A DNA stretch of 64,000 nucleotides from DASRAP01 sp964503275 (GCA_964503275.1 CAZCZO010000003.1:124001-188000), one strand, 5' to 3'. Counted from the first letter of the stretch, positions 7,743-16,243 are shown. Made by a program: numbers and translations. The notes: generated from the letters alone by a model not told the origin.

Positions 7743-9089
7743 GTGTCCGCCGCTGATGTGATCGCCGCGATCGCGACCGCGCCCGGCCGGGCCGCGGTCG
7801 CGATCGTGCGTTGGGGCGGGCCGGGTGCCGCTGCGGTCGCCGCGCGCTGTGTTGCGCCCTGGCCGGTGCCGCCGCGGGTGGCGACGCGGGCGACCGTGCG
7901 CCGTGGCGACGGTTCGGTCGTCGACGACGGTCTCGTCACCTGGTTCCCCGCCCCGCGTTCGTTCACGGGCGACGATACCGTCGAATTCTGTGGGCACGGC
8001 GGCAGCGTGGCGCCGACGCAGGTGTTGGCGCGGGTGATCGCGGCGGGCGCGCGACTGGCCGAGCCGGGCGAGTTCACGCGGCGTGCCGTCCTCCACGGCA
8101 AGCTCGACCTGGTCCAAGCCGAAGCACTCGGCGCGCTGATCGATGCACCGACGCGCGCCGTGTATCACGCCGCCCGCGTGCAGGTGAGTGGCGCGCTGTC
8201 CACGCGGCTCGCGGCGCTGCGTGATGCCATGCTCGAGGTCGAGGCGCTGCTGGCCTACGACATCGACTTCCCGGGCGAGGACGACGGCCCCATCGGGCGG
8301 GAGCGGGTGACGGCAGCCGTCGAGACGGCGCTGGGCTCGCTGCAGCAACTGCTGTCCACACTGCCGGCCGCGCGCGTGGCCCGCGAGGGCGGGCTGGTGG
8401 TGCTCGCCGGCGCCCCGAACACGGGCAAGTCGTCGCTGTTCAATGCGCTGCTCGGGGAAGCGCGCGCGCTGGTCACCGACATCGCCGGTACGACGCGCGA
8501 CGCGATCGATGCGCTGGTAGACGCCGAGCCCTACCCGTGGCGTGTCGTGGACACGGCGGGCATCCGCGAAACGGACGATACGCTGGAGCGGCTCGGTATT
8601 GAGGTCAGTGCGCAGTGGTTAGCCCGCGCCGATGTCGTGCTGCTCTGTGGTGCGACCGTCGCGGAACGCGCGGTCGTCGCCGAGGCGGTGCGGACGCGGA
8701 CGGAGGCGACGCTGCTCGCGGTGCGTACGAAGGTGGACATTGTTGCCGCGAGCGAGACGCGCTCGGTGGACAAGGCCTGTGCGGTGAGTGCGGTGACCGG
8801 CGAGGGACTGGATGCGCTGCGTCGTGCCGTCACCGATGCGTTGGCGACGCGATATCCTGCGCCACGCGAGACCCCGTTGTTGCTTGCGGCACGGCAGACG
8901 CGTGCGGTAGACGAAGCCGCCACAGAGCTGCAGGCCTTTCGCGACGCGTGGACGGCCGACGCACTGCCGGCGACCGTGGTCGCGGTCCACCTCCGCGCGG
9001 CGGTGCACGCGCTCGAGACTGTCATTGGTGCGGTGGACAGTGACGAGGTGCTGGGCCGCGTGTTTGCGGGGTTCTGCGTTGGGAAATAG
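7743..9089 (+). CDS. mnmE: tRNA uridine-5-carboxymethylaminomethyl GTPase MnmE
   Basis: About 448 residues starting at GTG (VSAADVIAAIATAPGRAAVAIVRW). MnmE works with MnmG to modify the wobble uridine of tRNAs. The N-terminal folate-binding domain carries the VEFCGHGG motif and GEFTRRAVLHGKLDLVQAEAL. The inserted G domain shows GAPNTGKSSLFNALL, the DIAGTTRDAID switch and DTAGIRET; the G4 motif reads TKVD instead of NKxD. The C-terminal FCVGK supplies the conserved Cys of C-(I/V/L)-G-K. A longer frame from 7689 would overlap yidC by 44 bases and is not used. MnmG is not in the window. Confidence 0.96.
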   Translation: MSAADVIAAIATAPGRAAVAIVRWGGPGAAAVAARCVAPWPVPPRVATRATVRRGDGSVVDDGLVTWFPAPRSFTGDDTVEFCGHGGSVAPTQVLARVIAAGARLAEPGEFTRRAVLHGKLDLVQAEALGALIDAPTRAVYHAARVQVSGALSTRLAALRDAMLEVEALLAYDIDFPGEDDGPIGRERVTAAVETALGSLQQLLSTLPAARVAREGGLVVLAGAPNTGKSSLFNALLGEARALVTDIAGTTRDAIDALVDAEPYPWRVVDTAGIRETDDTLERLGIEVSAQWLARADVVLLCGATVAERAVVAEAVRTRTEATLLAVRTKVDIVAASETRSVDKACAVSAVTGEGLDALRRAVTDALATRYPAPRETPLLLAARQTRAVDEAATELQAFRDAWTADALPATVVAVHLRAAVHALETVIGAVDSDEVLGRVFAGFCVGK

Positions 9090-9138
9090 AGCGGGTTAGA
9101 GTCCACGGAGCCGTCAACGAGTGATTGCCACACCGTGG

Positions 9139-9142
9139 TGAG
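9139..9142. repeat. Target-site duplication, left copy (TGAG)
   Basis: TGAG directly abuts the left inverted repeat and is repeated at 10124-10127 just outside the right inverted repeat, marking the insertion boundaries. Confidence 0.7.
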
Positions 9143-10123
9143 TGGAGTTCCCAGCTTTCAGTGGACACCTCGGCGCTTGGGCCTATGCGCGGCCTCAAAC
9201 TGCTCTGGACTGACACCGCCGAGATGGCTGTGCCGTCGCGTGCGGTTGTAGAAGTCCTCAATGTATGATGCGATGTCGGCAAGGGCGAGCTCACGGGTCG
9301 GGTAGATGTGCTTCTTGATCCGCTCTTTCTTGAGGCTGCTGAAGAAGGACTCGGCGACGGCATTGTCCCAGCAGTTGCCCTTGCGGCTCATGCTGGGCTC
9401 TAGCTGGTTCGCTCGGCAGAATCGGCGCCAAGCATCGCTCCCGTATTGCACGCCTTGGTCCGAGTGGATGAGTGTGCCGCGGGGTCGACGCTGACGCACG
9501 GCGGCGACCACGGCATCAAGCACGAGCTCGCGATGGATGGTCGGCCTAGTGGCCCACCCCACAACTTTTCGCGAGAACAGGTCTAGCACCACCGCCAAGT
9601 AGAGCCAGCCCTGCCACGTTCGGATGTACGTGATGTCGGTGGCCCAGGCGACGTCCGGTCTGGTGACCGTGAACTGTCGCTTCAATAGGTTCGGGATCAA
9701 GACCGCCGGCTTACCGATGATCCAGCGCCGGGTACGATAGCCGTGCAACGCGCGCAATCCGTTCTCGCGCATCAGTCGCGCCACGCGGTGCTTGCTGCAG
9801 CTCTCGCCCGCTTCCCGCAGGTCGAGGAACACCCGCGGCGCGCCGTAGACGCCCTGACTCGCCGTGAACGAGGCGCGGATCAGGCGCAGGAGCCTCCCGT
9901 CTTCAATCGCCCGGTTCGACTGCGGCCGCTGCAGCCATTCGTAGTAGCCGCTTGGCGCCACCTCGAGGATCCGACACATCACCTCCGTCGGGAACTCCTG
10001 CCGATGGGCCTGGATGAAGGCGTACTTCGAGCGGACACTTCCTGCTTGGATGGTCGCGGGCACTGCATCCTCCTCGTGGTGGTGCTAGACGTGAGCAGTC
10101 TCCACCAAATGCTGGGAACTCCA
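9143..10123 (-). mobile_element. IS3-family-like insertion sequence, 981 bp, orfB only
   Basis: The ends are imperfect inverted repeats of about 25 bp (TGGAGTTCCCAGC shared exactly, 21 of 25 positions overall) at 9143-9167 and 10099-10123. They are flanked by a 4-bp direct repeat TGAG (9139-9142 and 10124-10127), which fits IS3-family insertion. Only the DDE transposase frame is present. Full IS3 elements are 1.2-1.5 kb and carry orfA ahead of orfB, but here only about 60 bp separate orfB from the right end. The element is inserted 53 bp after mnmE and 28 bp from a second, decayed element. Confidence 0.9.
9158..10063 (-). CDS. IS3-family transposase OrfB (DDE integrase core)
   Basis: 301 residues from a GTG preceded by GAGGAGG. 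The HTH_21-like segment YAFIQAHRQEFPTEVMCRILEVAPSGYYEW opens the protein. The DDE catalytic triad is complete: WATDITYI, LIHSDQGVQYGSDAW and CWDNAVAESFFSSLKKE. The C-terminus has the usual YNRTRRHSHLGGVSPEQFE. The stop lies inside the left inverted repeat. The first residues (MPATIQAGS) do not resemble normal OrfB and may be the first codons of orfA fused to orfB by an internal deletion. IS3 transposition normally needs an OrfAB frameshift product, so independent mobility is doubtful. Confidence 0.93.
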   Translation of the reverse strand: MPATIQAGSVRSKYAFIQAHRQEFPTEVMCRILEVAPSGYYEWLQRPQSNRAIEDGRLLRLIRASFTASQGVYGAPRVFLDLREAGESCSKHRVARLMRENGLRALHGYRTRRWIIGKPAVLIPNLLKRQFTVTRPDVAWATDITYIRTWQGWLYLAVVLDLFSRKVVGWATRPTIHRELVLDAVVAAVRQRRPRGTLIHSDQGVQYGSDAWRRFCRANQLEPSMSRKGNCWDNAVAESFFSSLKKERIKKHIYPTRELALADIASYIEDFYNRTRRHSHLGGVSPEQFEAAHRPKRRGVH

Positions 10124-10127
10124 TGAG
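10124..10127. repeat. Target-site duplication, right copy (TGAG)
   Basis: This is the matching copy of the 4-bp duplication at 9139-9142. A four-base match is weak alone but coincides exactly with the ends of the inverted repeats. Confidence 0.7.
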
Positions 10128-10151
10128 TGACCCATAATTTCCTCTCGCTAA

Positions 10152-10172
10152 GTCAGTAGAAATGTCTTCTTC
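10152..10172 (+). repeat. Left terminal inverted repeat of the ISNCY-like element
   Basis: The 21-bp sequence pairs with 11410-11430 at 20 of 21 positions. Confidence 0.8.
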
Positions 10173-10196
10173 CTCTCGCTTCCACTTTGAGGCGGC

Positions 10197-11377
10197 ATGG
10201 AGCGGATGGCGATGAGTGTGCGAGAGCTACCGCGGGCGGGTGTTCTCCAGCAGGTGCTGGACGGGCGGCAGTCGTTGCATGCGGTGATCCCGCTGTTATC
10301 GGCAGGCGCGGCGATTGTTGGCGCACGACCGCGCGAGCGGGGCGCCAGGCCTGCGACATCGGAGCGTGGGCCGGGGCGCTGGAGTCGCCCGCGCCGCGCG
10401 GCGTTCGGCGAGCTCCTGCCGCTCGATGGCAGCTTCCACGACTAGTTCGAGGGCCGGAGCCCCTGGCCGTGCATGCTGTCCCTCGTGGACGATGCGACGG
10501 GGCAGCGGTGCAGCCTGTTCGCGGCGAAGGAGACGACGTGGGATACTCTCAGGCTCCTGCGCCGCTGAATCGAGCAGCACGGCATTCCGCGGGCGGTGTA
10601 CGTGCATCACAAGACCGTGGATGTGCATGCGGCGACGAGTGCGGAGTTGGCGACGGGGCGCGCGCCCGTCACGCAGTTCGGGCGGGTCTGTGCGCGGCTC
10701 GGGATCCAGGTGATTGCGGCCAGCTCGCCGCAAGCAAAAGGCCGCGTCGAGCGCAATCACGGCACGGGGCAGGACCGCTTGGTGAAGCAGCTGCGGCTCG
10801 CGGGGATCGCGACCGTCGAGGGCGCGAATGCGTTCCTCACCAGCCACTACCTCGTGGCCCACAATGCGCGCTTTGCCGTGGCGCCCGCCAACGCGGTGGA
10901 TGCGCACCCCCCGGTGCCGCGCGCGTGGCGGCTGGACGACTGCTTCGTCCTTGAGACGCCGCGTGTGCTCGGGCGCGACTGGGTGATTCGCTTCGAGGGG
11001 CGGGCGCTGCAGGTGACGCCGACCCGCGCGGCGCAGCGGCGGGTGGGGCCCGGGCAGACGGTATCCGTGCGCACGCGTCCAGCGGGGCCGCTCACGCTCG
11101 TGGTCGTCGCGCCGGCGACGGGCCAGGAGTCGGTGCTCGCCTGGACTGACATCACGGGCACGCGGGCCCGCCCGGTCCCCCACCCCATCGTCACGGCCCC
11201 GCGGCCCCGCCCCCCATCCCGCCCGCAGGCTACACGCGCCGTTGGCAGCTGCTCAGTGCGGCGCAACGCGCCCAACGCGCCCAGTGGGATCGGCAAGAGA
11301 CCGCTGAGATCAACCGCCGCCGCGCGTGGCGCCGACTCGCGGCCGAACGGGCCGCGGCGGCACACCTCGCGGAGTAG
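10197..11377 (+). pseudogene. ISNCY-family transposase pseudogene
   Basis: The start MERMAMSVRELPRAGVLQQVLDG matches the family opening. In the same frame LLPLDGSFHD is followed by a TAG at 10443-10445 where the family has Trp, then by LVDDATGQRC. A TGA at 10566-10568 again replaces a Trp codon before IEQHGIPRAVYVHHKT. From 10596 the frame stays open through IAASSPQAKGRVERNHGTGQDRLVKQLR, the conserved catalytic region. A frameshift near 11215 moves the C-terminus into another frame ending at 11375-11377 (RRWQLLSAAQRAQRAQWDRQ). The N-terminal third also appears frameshifted or deleted. At least three disabling lesions make the gene inactive. Confidence 0.85.
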
Positions 11378-11409
11378 CTCCCTACGATGCCCAACGTACG
11401 ACGTACCAC

Positions 11410-11430
11410 GAAGAGGACATTTCTACTGAC
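11410..11430 (-). repeat. Right terminal inverted repeat of the ISNCY-like element
   Basis: This is the inverted copy of 10152-10172; the single difference is at the sixteenth position. Confidence 0.8.
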
Positions 11431-11535
11431 CCTTGACACTGACTCGGCTAGCACCCTTGACATGCAGTGGAGGGGGGGGTACCCTTCGCCGGCGCGAAAC
11501 GGCAGTTTCACTGCACTTCATCAGGAGTATCGGAC

Positions 11536-11844
11536 ATGTCATCCAACCATCCGGAGTATTTCGTTCGATGCGTGCGGAAGGTGGCTAGAATCGTCGCCGT
11601 CGTCAGTCTCCTAATCGTTGCCTCTGCCTCAGCAGGCTCCGCGAACTGTGAAGACGGCGAATGTGACTTTGGTGCATATCAGGCATTCTGCTTGTCCGCA
11701 CAGTCCGCTTGTCTCGGCGGATGCGCGACCAGCGGTGGCGATCCGGAGCAGCTTGCGCTCTGCAATAGCAATTGCCAGTGCCAGACGGCGGACTGCGGCG
11801 CACTGTTTGGCTGTGGCGGTGGTTGTGTGCCGTCAGGCGGATGA
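11536..11844 (+). CDS. Small Cys-rich secreted protein
   Basis: 102 residues with AGGAG seven bases upstream of the ATG. An N-terminal basic region (VRCVRKVAR) precedes a hydrophobic core IVAVVSLLIVASASAGSA, a Sec signal peptide cleaved near ASA or GSA. The mature part is about 65 residues and contains 11 Cys in the series ANC, GEC, AFC, SAC, GGC, ALC, SNC, QC, ADC, FGC, GGC, ending VPSGG. No catalytic motif is visible. Its ATGA overlap with the downstream propeller gene means translational coupling and probably a shared function. It resembles, in layout only, secreted mini-proteins found beside 6-bladed propellers in Bacteroidetes. The family is unknown to me. Confidence 0.8.
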   Translation: MSSNHPEYFVRCVRKVARIVAVVSLLIVASASAGSANCEDGECDFGAYQAFCLSAQSACLGGCATSGGDPEQLALCNSNCQCQTADCGALFGCGGGCVPSGG

Positions 11845-12962
11845 TCCGTTGCATCGCAATCCCCCTCCTCCTGCTCGCCGCCCGCACGGTCGATGCGCAG
11901 GCGCTCGCCTCGACGGAGCTTGCCCGCCTTGATCTCGATGACGCCGACTTCACCGTACAGGCGTTGGCGTCGTCGACACTGCTCTCGGGCGGCCGACTGG
12001 CATTGTTCGATGAGGGGTATTGGCGGATACAGTTGTTCGACCGCCAACTCATAGCCCGCGGTCGGGCTGGTGCCAAGGGACAGGGGCCCGGCGAGCTCTC
12101 GCCATTCGTCGGGTTCGGCAACCTGCGCGTCGGACACGTCGGCGATTCCCTGTGGACCTACGACGATGGGCTGCGGCGGTTCACGCTGTTCACACCGACC
12201 CTGCGACTTGCACGAACGATACCGCTGCCACCACCTGATGGACGGAGCGCCGCGAGATACACAGCACTCGCATTGATTGCCGATGGTCAGATGCTTGTTG
12301 CGGCGAGTGACCCTGGTGATCCGCGCCGATTCGCGTTGCGCGTGGTTCGTGAGGACGGAACTCCAGTGCGCGAGTTGCAACTGTTCCGAACGGACAGCAG
12401 TGTCGTGATGCGGACAGAAGGTAGCGGCTATGTGCCCGTGCCATACCGCACGAGCTTCAAGCGGGCGATCTCACCCAGCGGAGCCCGCATCGCCTATGTG
12501 TCCTTCACACCTGGGAGCAGCGGGCGCGGGACGCTGCGGGTCCGTCACGAGTCGGTCGCAGGGCGGGCACTGTTGGAGCGCGCGTATCCTGTGCAGTCGG
12601 TCGCCCTCACGCGGTCAATGATCGACAGTGCCGTTGGTGCATCCCCACCGGCGCGGGGAACATCCGCCGCCAGCAGCGCGACCCAGTCGCTGGTGCGCCA
12701 ACACGTCCGGGAGGTTGCGGATCCTTTTTCTGCCGGTGTCCTCGGCGATGATGGGGTCCTGTGGCTCCGCCGAGCGTCCGTTACCGCACCGACGGGACCC
12801 ATCCCGTGGGCTTGGATCAGTCCCGACGGAACGTGGCGTGGCGAGTTGGCGCTGAATCGGCGCGAAACCGTCCTCGCGGCGTCTGGCGATCTGATCTGGG
12901 TCTTGGACGTGCCGGTCGACGGTCCCGCGATCCTGCGCGTGCTGCAGGTCCGGTCGCGCTAG
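11841..12962 (+). CDS. 6-bladed beta-propeller protein, exported
   Basis: 373 residues starting at an ATG that overlaps the stop of the Cys-rich gene by 4 bases. Signal peptide MIRCIAIPLLLLAARTVDAQ is cleaved after DA-Q or nearby. The segment RGRAGAKGQGPGEL near residue 80 is the hallmark of the BF3558-like 6-bladed beta-propeller family, followed by repeated strand blocks such as VGDSLWTYDDGLRRFTLF and DGVLWLRRA. Such propellers are periplasmic or surface proteins without known enzymatic activity and are often next to small secreted peptides. I infer that it binds or handles the Cys-rich partner. A longer frame from 11772 would run through the partner gene and is rejected. Confidence 0.85.
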   Translation: MIRCIAIPLLLLAARTVDAQALASTELARLDLDDADFTVQALASSTLLSGGRLALFDEGYWRIQLFDRQLIARGRAGAKGQGPGELSPFVGFGNLRVGHVGDSLWTYDDGLRRFTLFTPTLRLARTIPLPPPDGRSAARYTALALIADGQMLVAASDPGDPRRFALRVVREDGTPVRELQLFRTDSSVVMRTEGSGYVPVPYRTSFKRAISPSGARIAYVSFTPGSSGRGTLRVRHESVAGRALLERAYPVQSVALTRSMIDSAVGASPPARGTSAASSATQSLVRQHVREVADPFSAGVLGDDGVLWLRRASVTAPTGPIPWAWISPDGTWRGELALNRRETVLAASGDLIWVLDVPVDGPAILRVLQVRSR

Positions 12963-12969
12963 CGCGCCC

Positions 12970-13911
12970 CTACGCCGACCGCGTCACGGCGTCCGCCTCG
13001 ACCGCGAGCAGCTCCGCCACCGACGCGCGCAGCGCCCACGCGAGCCCGCGGCTCCGCACCGCGGCCTCCACCAACTGCGCGCCGACGAAGTAGCCGCTGC
13101 GCTCGGGCAGCACCGCACGATCCACCGTCCGGGCGGCGTCGCTCATGCCGCCCGAGAGATACTTGAGCCGCAGGCCGAGTCCCGCCTGCGACAGGTCGGC
13201 GCGAATCGCGCGCTCGGCGGCGGCGGCCAGTTCGCGCACGCGCGCATACTCGCTGCGGCTGTAGCCGTAGTATTCCCACACCGCGTGCCCGGGACTCACG
13301 GCCCGCGCGGCGTGCACCGCGAGGCCCTCGTTGACGACGTGCTCGCCCAAGGTGACGAAGCGGCCGGTGTCCCAGTATGAGTACTGGCCGCCGTGGGCCG
13401 CGATCTGTGCGCGCATCGCGCTCTGCGAGCGCGCCGAGGTGTAGCGCACCGTGTGGGCGACCTCGTGCGCGATCCACATGGGGATCAGCTCGGGGTCCAG
13501 GCCCAGCGAGTGCGTGCGCAGGTTGGCCACGCCCGTGAAATGCTCCAGCGCCACGAACGCGACGCCGCGGCCGTTCACGACGAGTTCACCGGCGTTCGCG
13601 GCGCCCATGCCGACCATGAGCACGATGTCGAAGCCCGCGTCGGGCTGGAACAGCTCGGCGCACTGTTCTTCGGCCAAACGGGCCAGGGCGACCACGTCCG
13701 TGCGCGAGAGCATCGCGAGCAGATCGTCGCGCGGCGCGGTCACCGTGCGCCGGATGACCTCACGGAACAGCGGGCCGTCGGGTTCGACGACATAGTTGTG
13801 CCAATACGCCCGCAGCAGTGGCTCGTGGGCGGCGTAGTAGCGATCGTAGGCGGCTACCGGGTCGGCGGCGTCGGCGACGGCGAGGAAATCCGGCAGCAGG
13901 TTGATGAGCAT
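12970..13911 (-). CDS. Predicted zinc-dependent protease, DUF2268-like
   Basis: About 313 residues from MLINLLPDFLAVADA. The segment MWIAHEVAHTVRY carries the HExxH zinc motif near residue 155, and downstream LGEHVVNEGLAVHAAR supplies the probable third Glu ligand in the pattern seen in DUF2268 proteins (HEYHH...EGLA). No signal peptide is seen with this start, so it is probably cytoplasmic. A longer frame up to 14046 begins with a Cys-rich sequence unlike the family. It converges on the propeller gene with a 7-base gap. The substrate is unknown. Confidence 0.7.
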   Translation of the reverse strand: MLINLLPDFLAVADAADPVAAYDRYYAAHEPLLRAYWHNYVVEPDGPLFREVIRRTVTAPRDDLLAMLSRTDVVALARLAEEQCAELFQPDAGFDIVLMVGMGAANAGELVVNGRGVAFVALEHFTGVANLRTHSLGLDPELIPMWIAHEVAHTVRYTSARSQSAMRAQIAAHGGQYSYWDTGRFVTLGEHVVNEGLAVHAARAVSPGHAVWEYYGYSRSEYARVRELAAAAERAIRADLSQAGLGLRLKYLSGGMSDAARTVDRAVLPERSGYFVGAQLVEAAVRSRGLAWALRASVAELLAVEADAVTRSA

Positions 13912-14059
13912 CGCGGCGGGTCGGGGCGGCGCGGGGGTGGGAACGCGACCGCGGCGAATGATACACCCGCTCGTGAATGCGAACAAGTCAGGGCAAGCAA
14001 GTCCGGGCGTGCGGCACCCGCACGGGCGCGTGCCAAGTGCGGTCATCTGCCAGCGATGC

Positions 14060-14065
14060 TAGTTT
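14060..14065 (+). promoter_or_regulatory. -10 element of an apparently leaderless transcript
   Basis: TAGTTT is followed by 7 bases and the ATG at 14073, with no Shine-Dalgarno sequence between them. Transcription would begin at or within a base or two of the start codon. Confidence 0.45.
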
Positions 14066-14072
14066 GCGGCCC

Positions 14073-14249
14073 ATGCGCGAATACCAAGCGGTGATCCTGC
14101 GACTCACGCGCCACGAGCGCGACGATGAAGAAGCCTTGACCGACCTGCTCAATGAGCGCAGTCGCGGGGGCTGGACCCTGGATTCGCTGGCGCAGCACGC
14201 CGCGCGGCTGACCGTGGTGTTCCAGCGCGACGCGGAACCCGACGCATGA
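14073..14249 (+). CDS. Small DUF4177-like protein
   Basis: 58 residues: MREYQAVILRLTRHERDDEEALTDLLNERSRGGWTLDSLAQHAARLTVVFQR. The pattern (short strand, helix, GGW-x-L, second strand ending in V-F-x-R) is like the small DUF4177 fold, whose role is unknown. It overlaps the downstream nuclease gene by 4 bases (ATGA), so the two are co-translated. Confidence 0.7.
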   Translation: MREYQAVILRLTRHERDDEEALTDLLNERSRGGWTLDSLAQHAARLTVVFQRDAEPDA

Positions 14250-15634
14250 GCGCGAGCATCACCTTCCACGGGGCCGCGCAGGAAGTCACCGGGTCCTGTC
14301 ATGTGGTGCGCGCTGCCGGTGCGACCGTGATGCTCGACTGCGGCATGTTCCAGGGACGGCGGCGGGAGTCCAGCGAGAAGAACCGCACGCTGCCGTTGGA
14401 CGTCGCCGAGCTGACGGCGGTGATCCTGTCGCACGCGCACATCGACCACTCCGGGCGCCTGCCGTTCTTGGTGGCCTCGGGCTACAGCGGCCCCATCTAC
14501 TGCACGCCGGCCACGCGCGATCTGTGCGCGCTGATGCTCGCCGATTCGGCGCACATCCAGTCGAAGGACGCCGAGTTCCTCACCAAGCGCGGCCGCGACG
14601 TCGAACCGCCGCTCTACGGACAGCGCGAGGTGATCCAGACGCTCGGCCAGATGGTCGCCATCCCCTACGGCCGTCCGTTCCCGGTCGCCCCGGGCCTCAC
14701 GGCGACCTTCGTCGATGCCGGACACATCCTGGGCTCGGCGTCGGTGTCGCTCGACGTCGAGGAGCGGGGTCGGGTGCGGCGGCTGGTCTTCTCAGGCGAT
14801 GTCGGCCGAAGGAACCTGCCGATCATCCGCGATCCGCAGCCGCCGACCGGGGCCCACGCGGTCATCCTGGAGTCCACCTACGGCGACCGCGAGCACGCCG
14901 CGCCGCTCCGGGCTCGCGAGGAGCTGGCCCGCGTGGTGCGCGAGACCGCGTCCCGCGGCGGGCGGGTCATGATCCCCTCGTTCGCGGTGGGCCGGACGCA
15001 GGAGCTGATCTACGAACTGCACGAGCTCCTCATCGCTGGCCAGATCCCCGAGATCCCGATCATCGTGGATTCGCCGCTGGCCACCGCTGCCACCGAGGTC
15101 TTCGAGTTGCACCCGGAGGCCTATGACCAGACGGAACCGGGCGTGCGCTCCCTTGGGGCCTTGTTCCGCAGTCCCACCGTCTCGTACACGCGCGACGTCC
15201 AGGAGTCGATCGCGCTGAACGACAAGCGTGGGCCCTTCGTGGTGATCTCGGCGTCCGGGATGGCCGAGTCGGGTCGCATCCTGCACCATCTGAGCATCGG
15301 CGCCTCGGACCCGCGCAACACGATCCTCGTGGTCGGGTTCATGGCGGAGCACACGTTGGGCCGTCGCATCGTGGAGCGCCGCCCGTTGCTGCGGGTGTTC
15401 GGGGACGAGATCCCGCTGCGGGCGCAGGTCGAGGTCATCAACGGCTACAGCGCGCATGCTGACCGCGTCGAATTGCGGCAGTGGTTGTCGGCGGTGCACG
15501 CGACCTCGCCGGCGCTGGGCTCCGTGTTCCTGGTGCATGGCGAGGCGCCGGCGCAGACGGCGCTCGCCGACGCGTTGACGGCTGATGGGTTCGCGGTCAC
15601 GGTGCCTGCCCCGGGTGCCACGCATCCGTGGTGA
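14246..15634 (+). CDS. MBL-fold beta-CASP ribonuclease (YSH1/CPSF73-like)
   Basis: 462 residues. The metallo-beta-lactamase core shows LDCGMFQG near residue 35 and the zinc-binding SHAHIDHSGRLP near residue 62, then AGHILGSASV and FSGDVGR. The TYGDREH segment begins the beta-CASP domain, which continues with VGRTQELIYELHEL and ASGMAESGRILHHL, and ends with GYSAHADR and VHGEAPAQTALAD. This set defines the bacterial beta-CASP RNA-processing exonuclease/endonuclease group. It probably acts in RNA maturation or decay in the cytoplasm. It overlaps the upstream 58-residue gene and the downstream TetR gene by 4 bases each. Confidence 0.93.
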   Translation: MSASITFHGAAQEVTGSCHVVRAAGATVMLDCGMFQGRRRESSEKNRTLPLDVAELTAVILSHAHIDHSGRLPFLVASGYSGPIYCTPATRDLCALMLADSAHIQSKDAEFLTKRGRDVEPPLYGQREVIQTLGQMVAIPYGRPFPVAPGLTATFVDAGHILGSASVSLDVEERGRVRRLVFSGDVGRRNLPIIRDPQPPTGAHAVILESTYGDREHAAPLRAREELARVVRETASRGGRVMIPSFAVGRTQELIYELHELLIAGQIPEIPIIVDSPLATAATEVFELHPEAYDQTEPGVRSLGALFRSPTVSYTRDVQESIALNDKRGPFVVISASGMAESGRILHHLSIGASDPRNTILVVGFMAEHTLGRRIVERRPLLRVFGDEIPLRAQVEVINGYSAHADRVELRQWLSAVHATSPALGSVFLVHGEAPAQTALADALTADGFAVTVPAPGATHPW

Positions 15635-16203
15635 CGTCGCCGCGGCGCCTGCGCTCGACCGCTCGGTTGGTCGACGCAGCGGTCACGTTGCTCTGTACCG
15701 AGGGCGTCGGCGGGGTGAGCGTCCAGCGGGTCGCGGACACGGCGGGCGTGAGCAAGGGGCTGGTGCACTATCACTTTCGCGACAAGGACGCGCTCCTCGC
15801 CGCCTGTGCCAGCGCGTTGGTCGCGGATCTGGTCGCACGGGATGAGCTCGCTCGGCAGGGCGCCGACGCCACGGGCATCCTCGACGGGCTGTGGCGTGCC
15901 CTTGAGTCGTCGTTGCAGGACGGGCGTCGCCGTGCGTGGCTCGCGCTGTGTGCCGAGTCACCGCCGGCCATTCGCGACACGCTCGCGGCACTCGCGGCCG
16001 ATCGGCATGCCGCGGCGCTCGCGCTGCTGGGGACGCTGGCGGACCTGCTGAGTTGGACGCCACGCGTCCCTCGGCCGACCCTCGCGGCGGCCTACGTCGC
16101 GCTCGGCGACGGCCTCGCGCTCGACGCTGCCATCCGCCTGAGTGCCGAACACCGTCGCGCGTTCGACGCATTCTGGTTCTCCGTGTTGGCGGACGGTGGG
16201 TGA
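15631..16203 (+). CDS. TetR/AcrR-family transcriptional regulator
   Basis: About 190 residues. N-terminal TetR HTH: TARLVDAAVTLLCTEGVGGVSVQRVADTAGVSKGLVHYHFRDKDALLAA. The C-terminal ligand domain is helical and not recognisable by eye. The GTG start overlaps the nuclease stop by 4 bases (GTGA); a GTG three bases upstream is equally possible. Position in the operon suggests co-expression with the nuclease rather than divergent control of a neighbour. Confidence 0.88.
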   Translation: MTSPRRLRSTARLVDAAVTLLCTEGVGGVSVQRVADTAGVSKGLVHYHFRDKDALLAACASALVADLVARDELARQGADATGILDGLWRALESSLQDGRRRAWLALCAESPPAIRDTLAALAADRHAAALALLGTLADLLSWTPRVPRPTLAAAYVALGDGLALDAAIRLSAEHRRAFDAFWFSVLADGG

Positions 16204-16228
16204 GGTGCCGGGAACGGCGCCGCTCGAC

Positions 16229-16234
16229 TAGACT
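16229..16234 (+). promoter_or_regulatory. -10 element of an apparently leaderless transcript
   Basis: TAGACT is followed by 9 bases and the ATG at 16244, with no ribosome site between. Confidence 0.35.
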
Positions 16235-16243
16235 GCACGGCCT

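Larger units (their letters stand above)
10152..11430 (+). mobile_element. Decayed ISNCY-like (ISDol1-type) insertion sequence, 1279 bp
   Basis: Both ends are preserved as a 21-bp inverted repeat with one mismatch: GTCAGTAGAAATGTCTTCTT... at 10152-10172 and its complement at 11410-11430. Inside lies a transposase remnant with two in-frame stops and frameshifts. No target duplication is visible. The intact ends could still be recognised by a related transposase in trans. Confidence 0.85.

Noticed and set aside
12970..14046. Longer zinc-protease frame with a Cys-rich N-terminus
   Set aside because: The extra 45 residues look like translated non-coding sequence; the ATG at 13911 fits the family.
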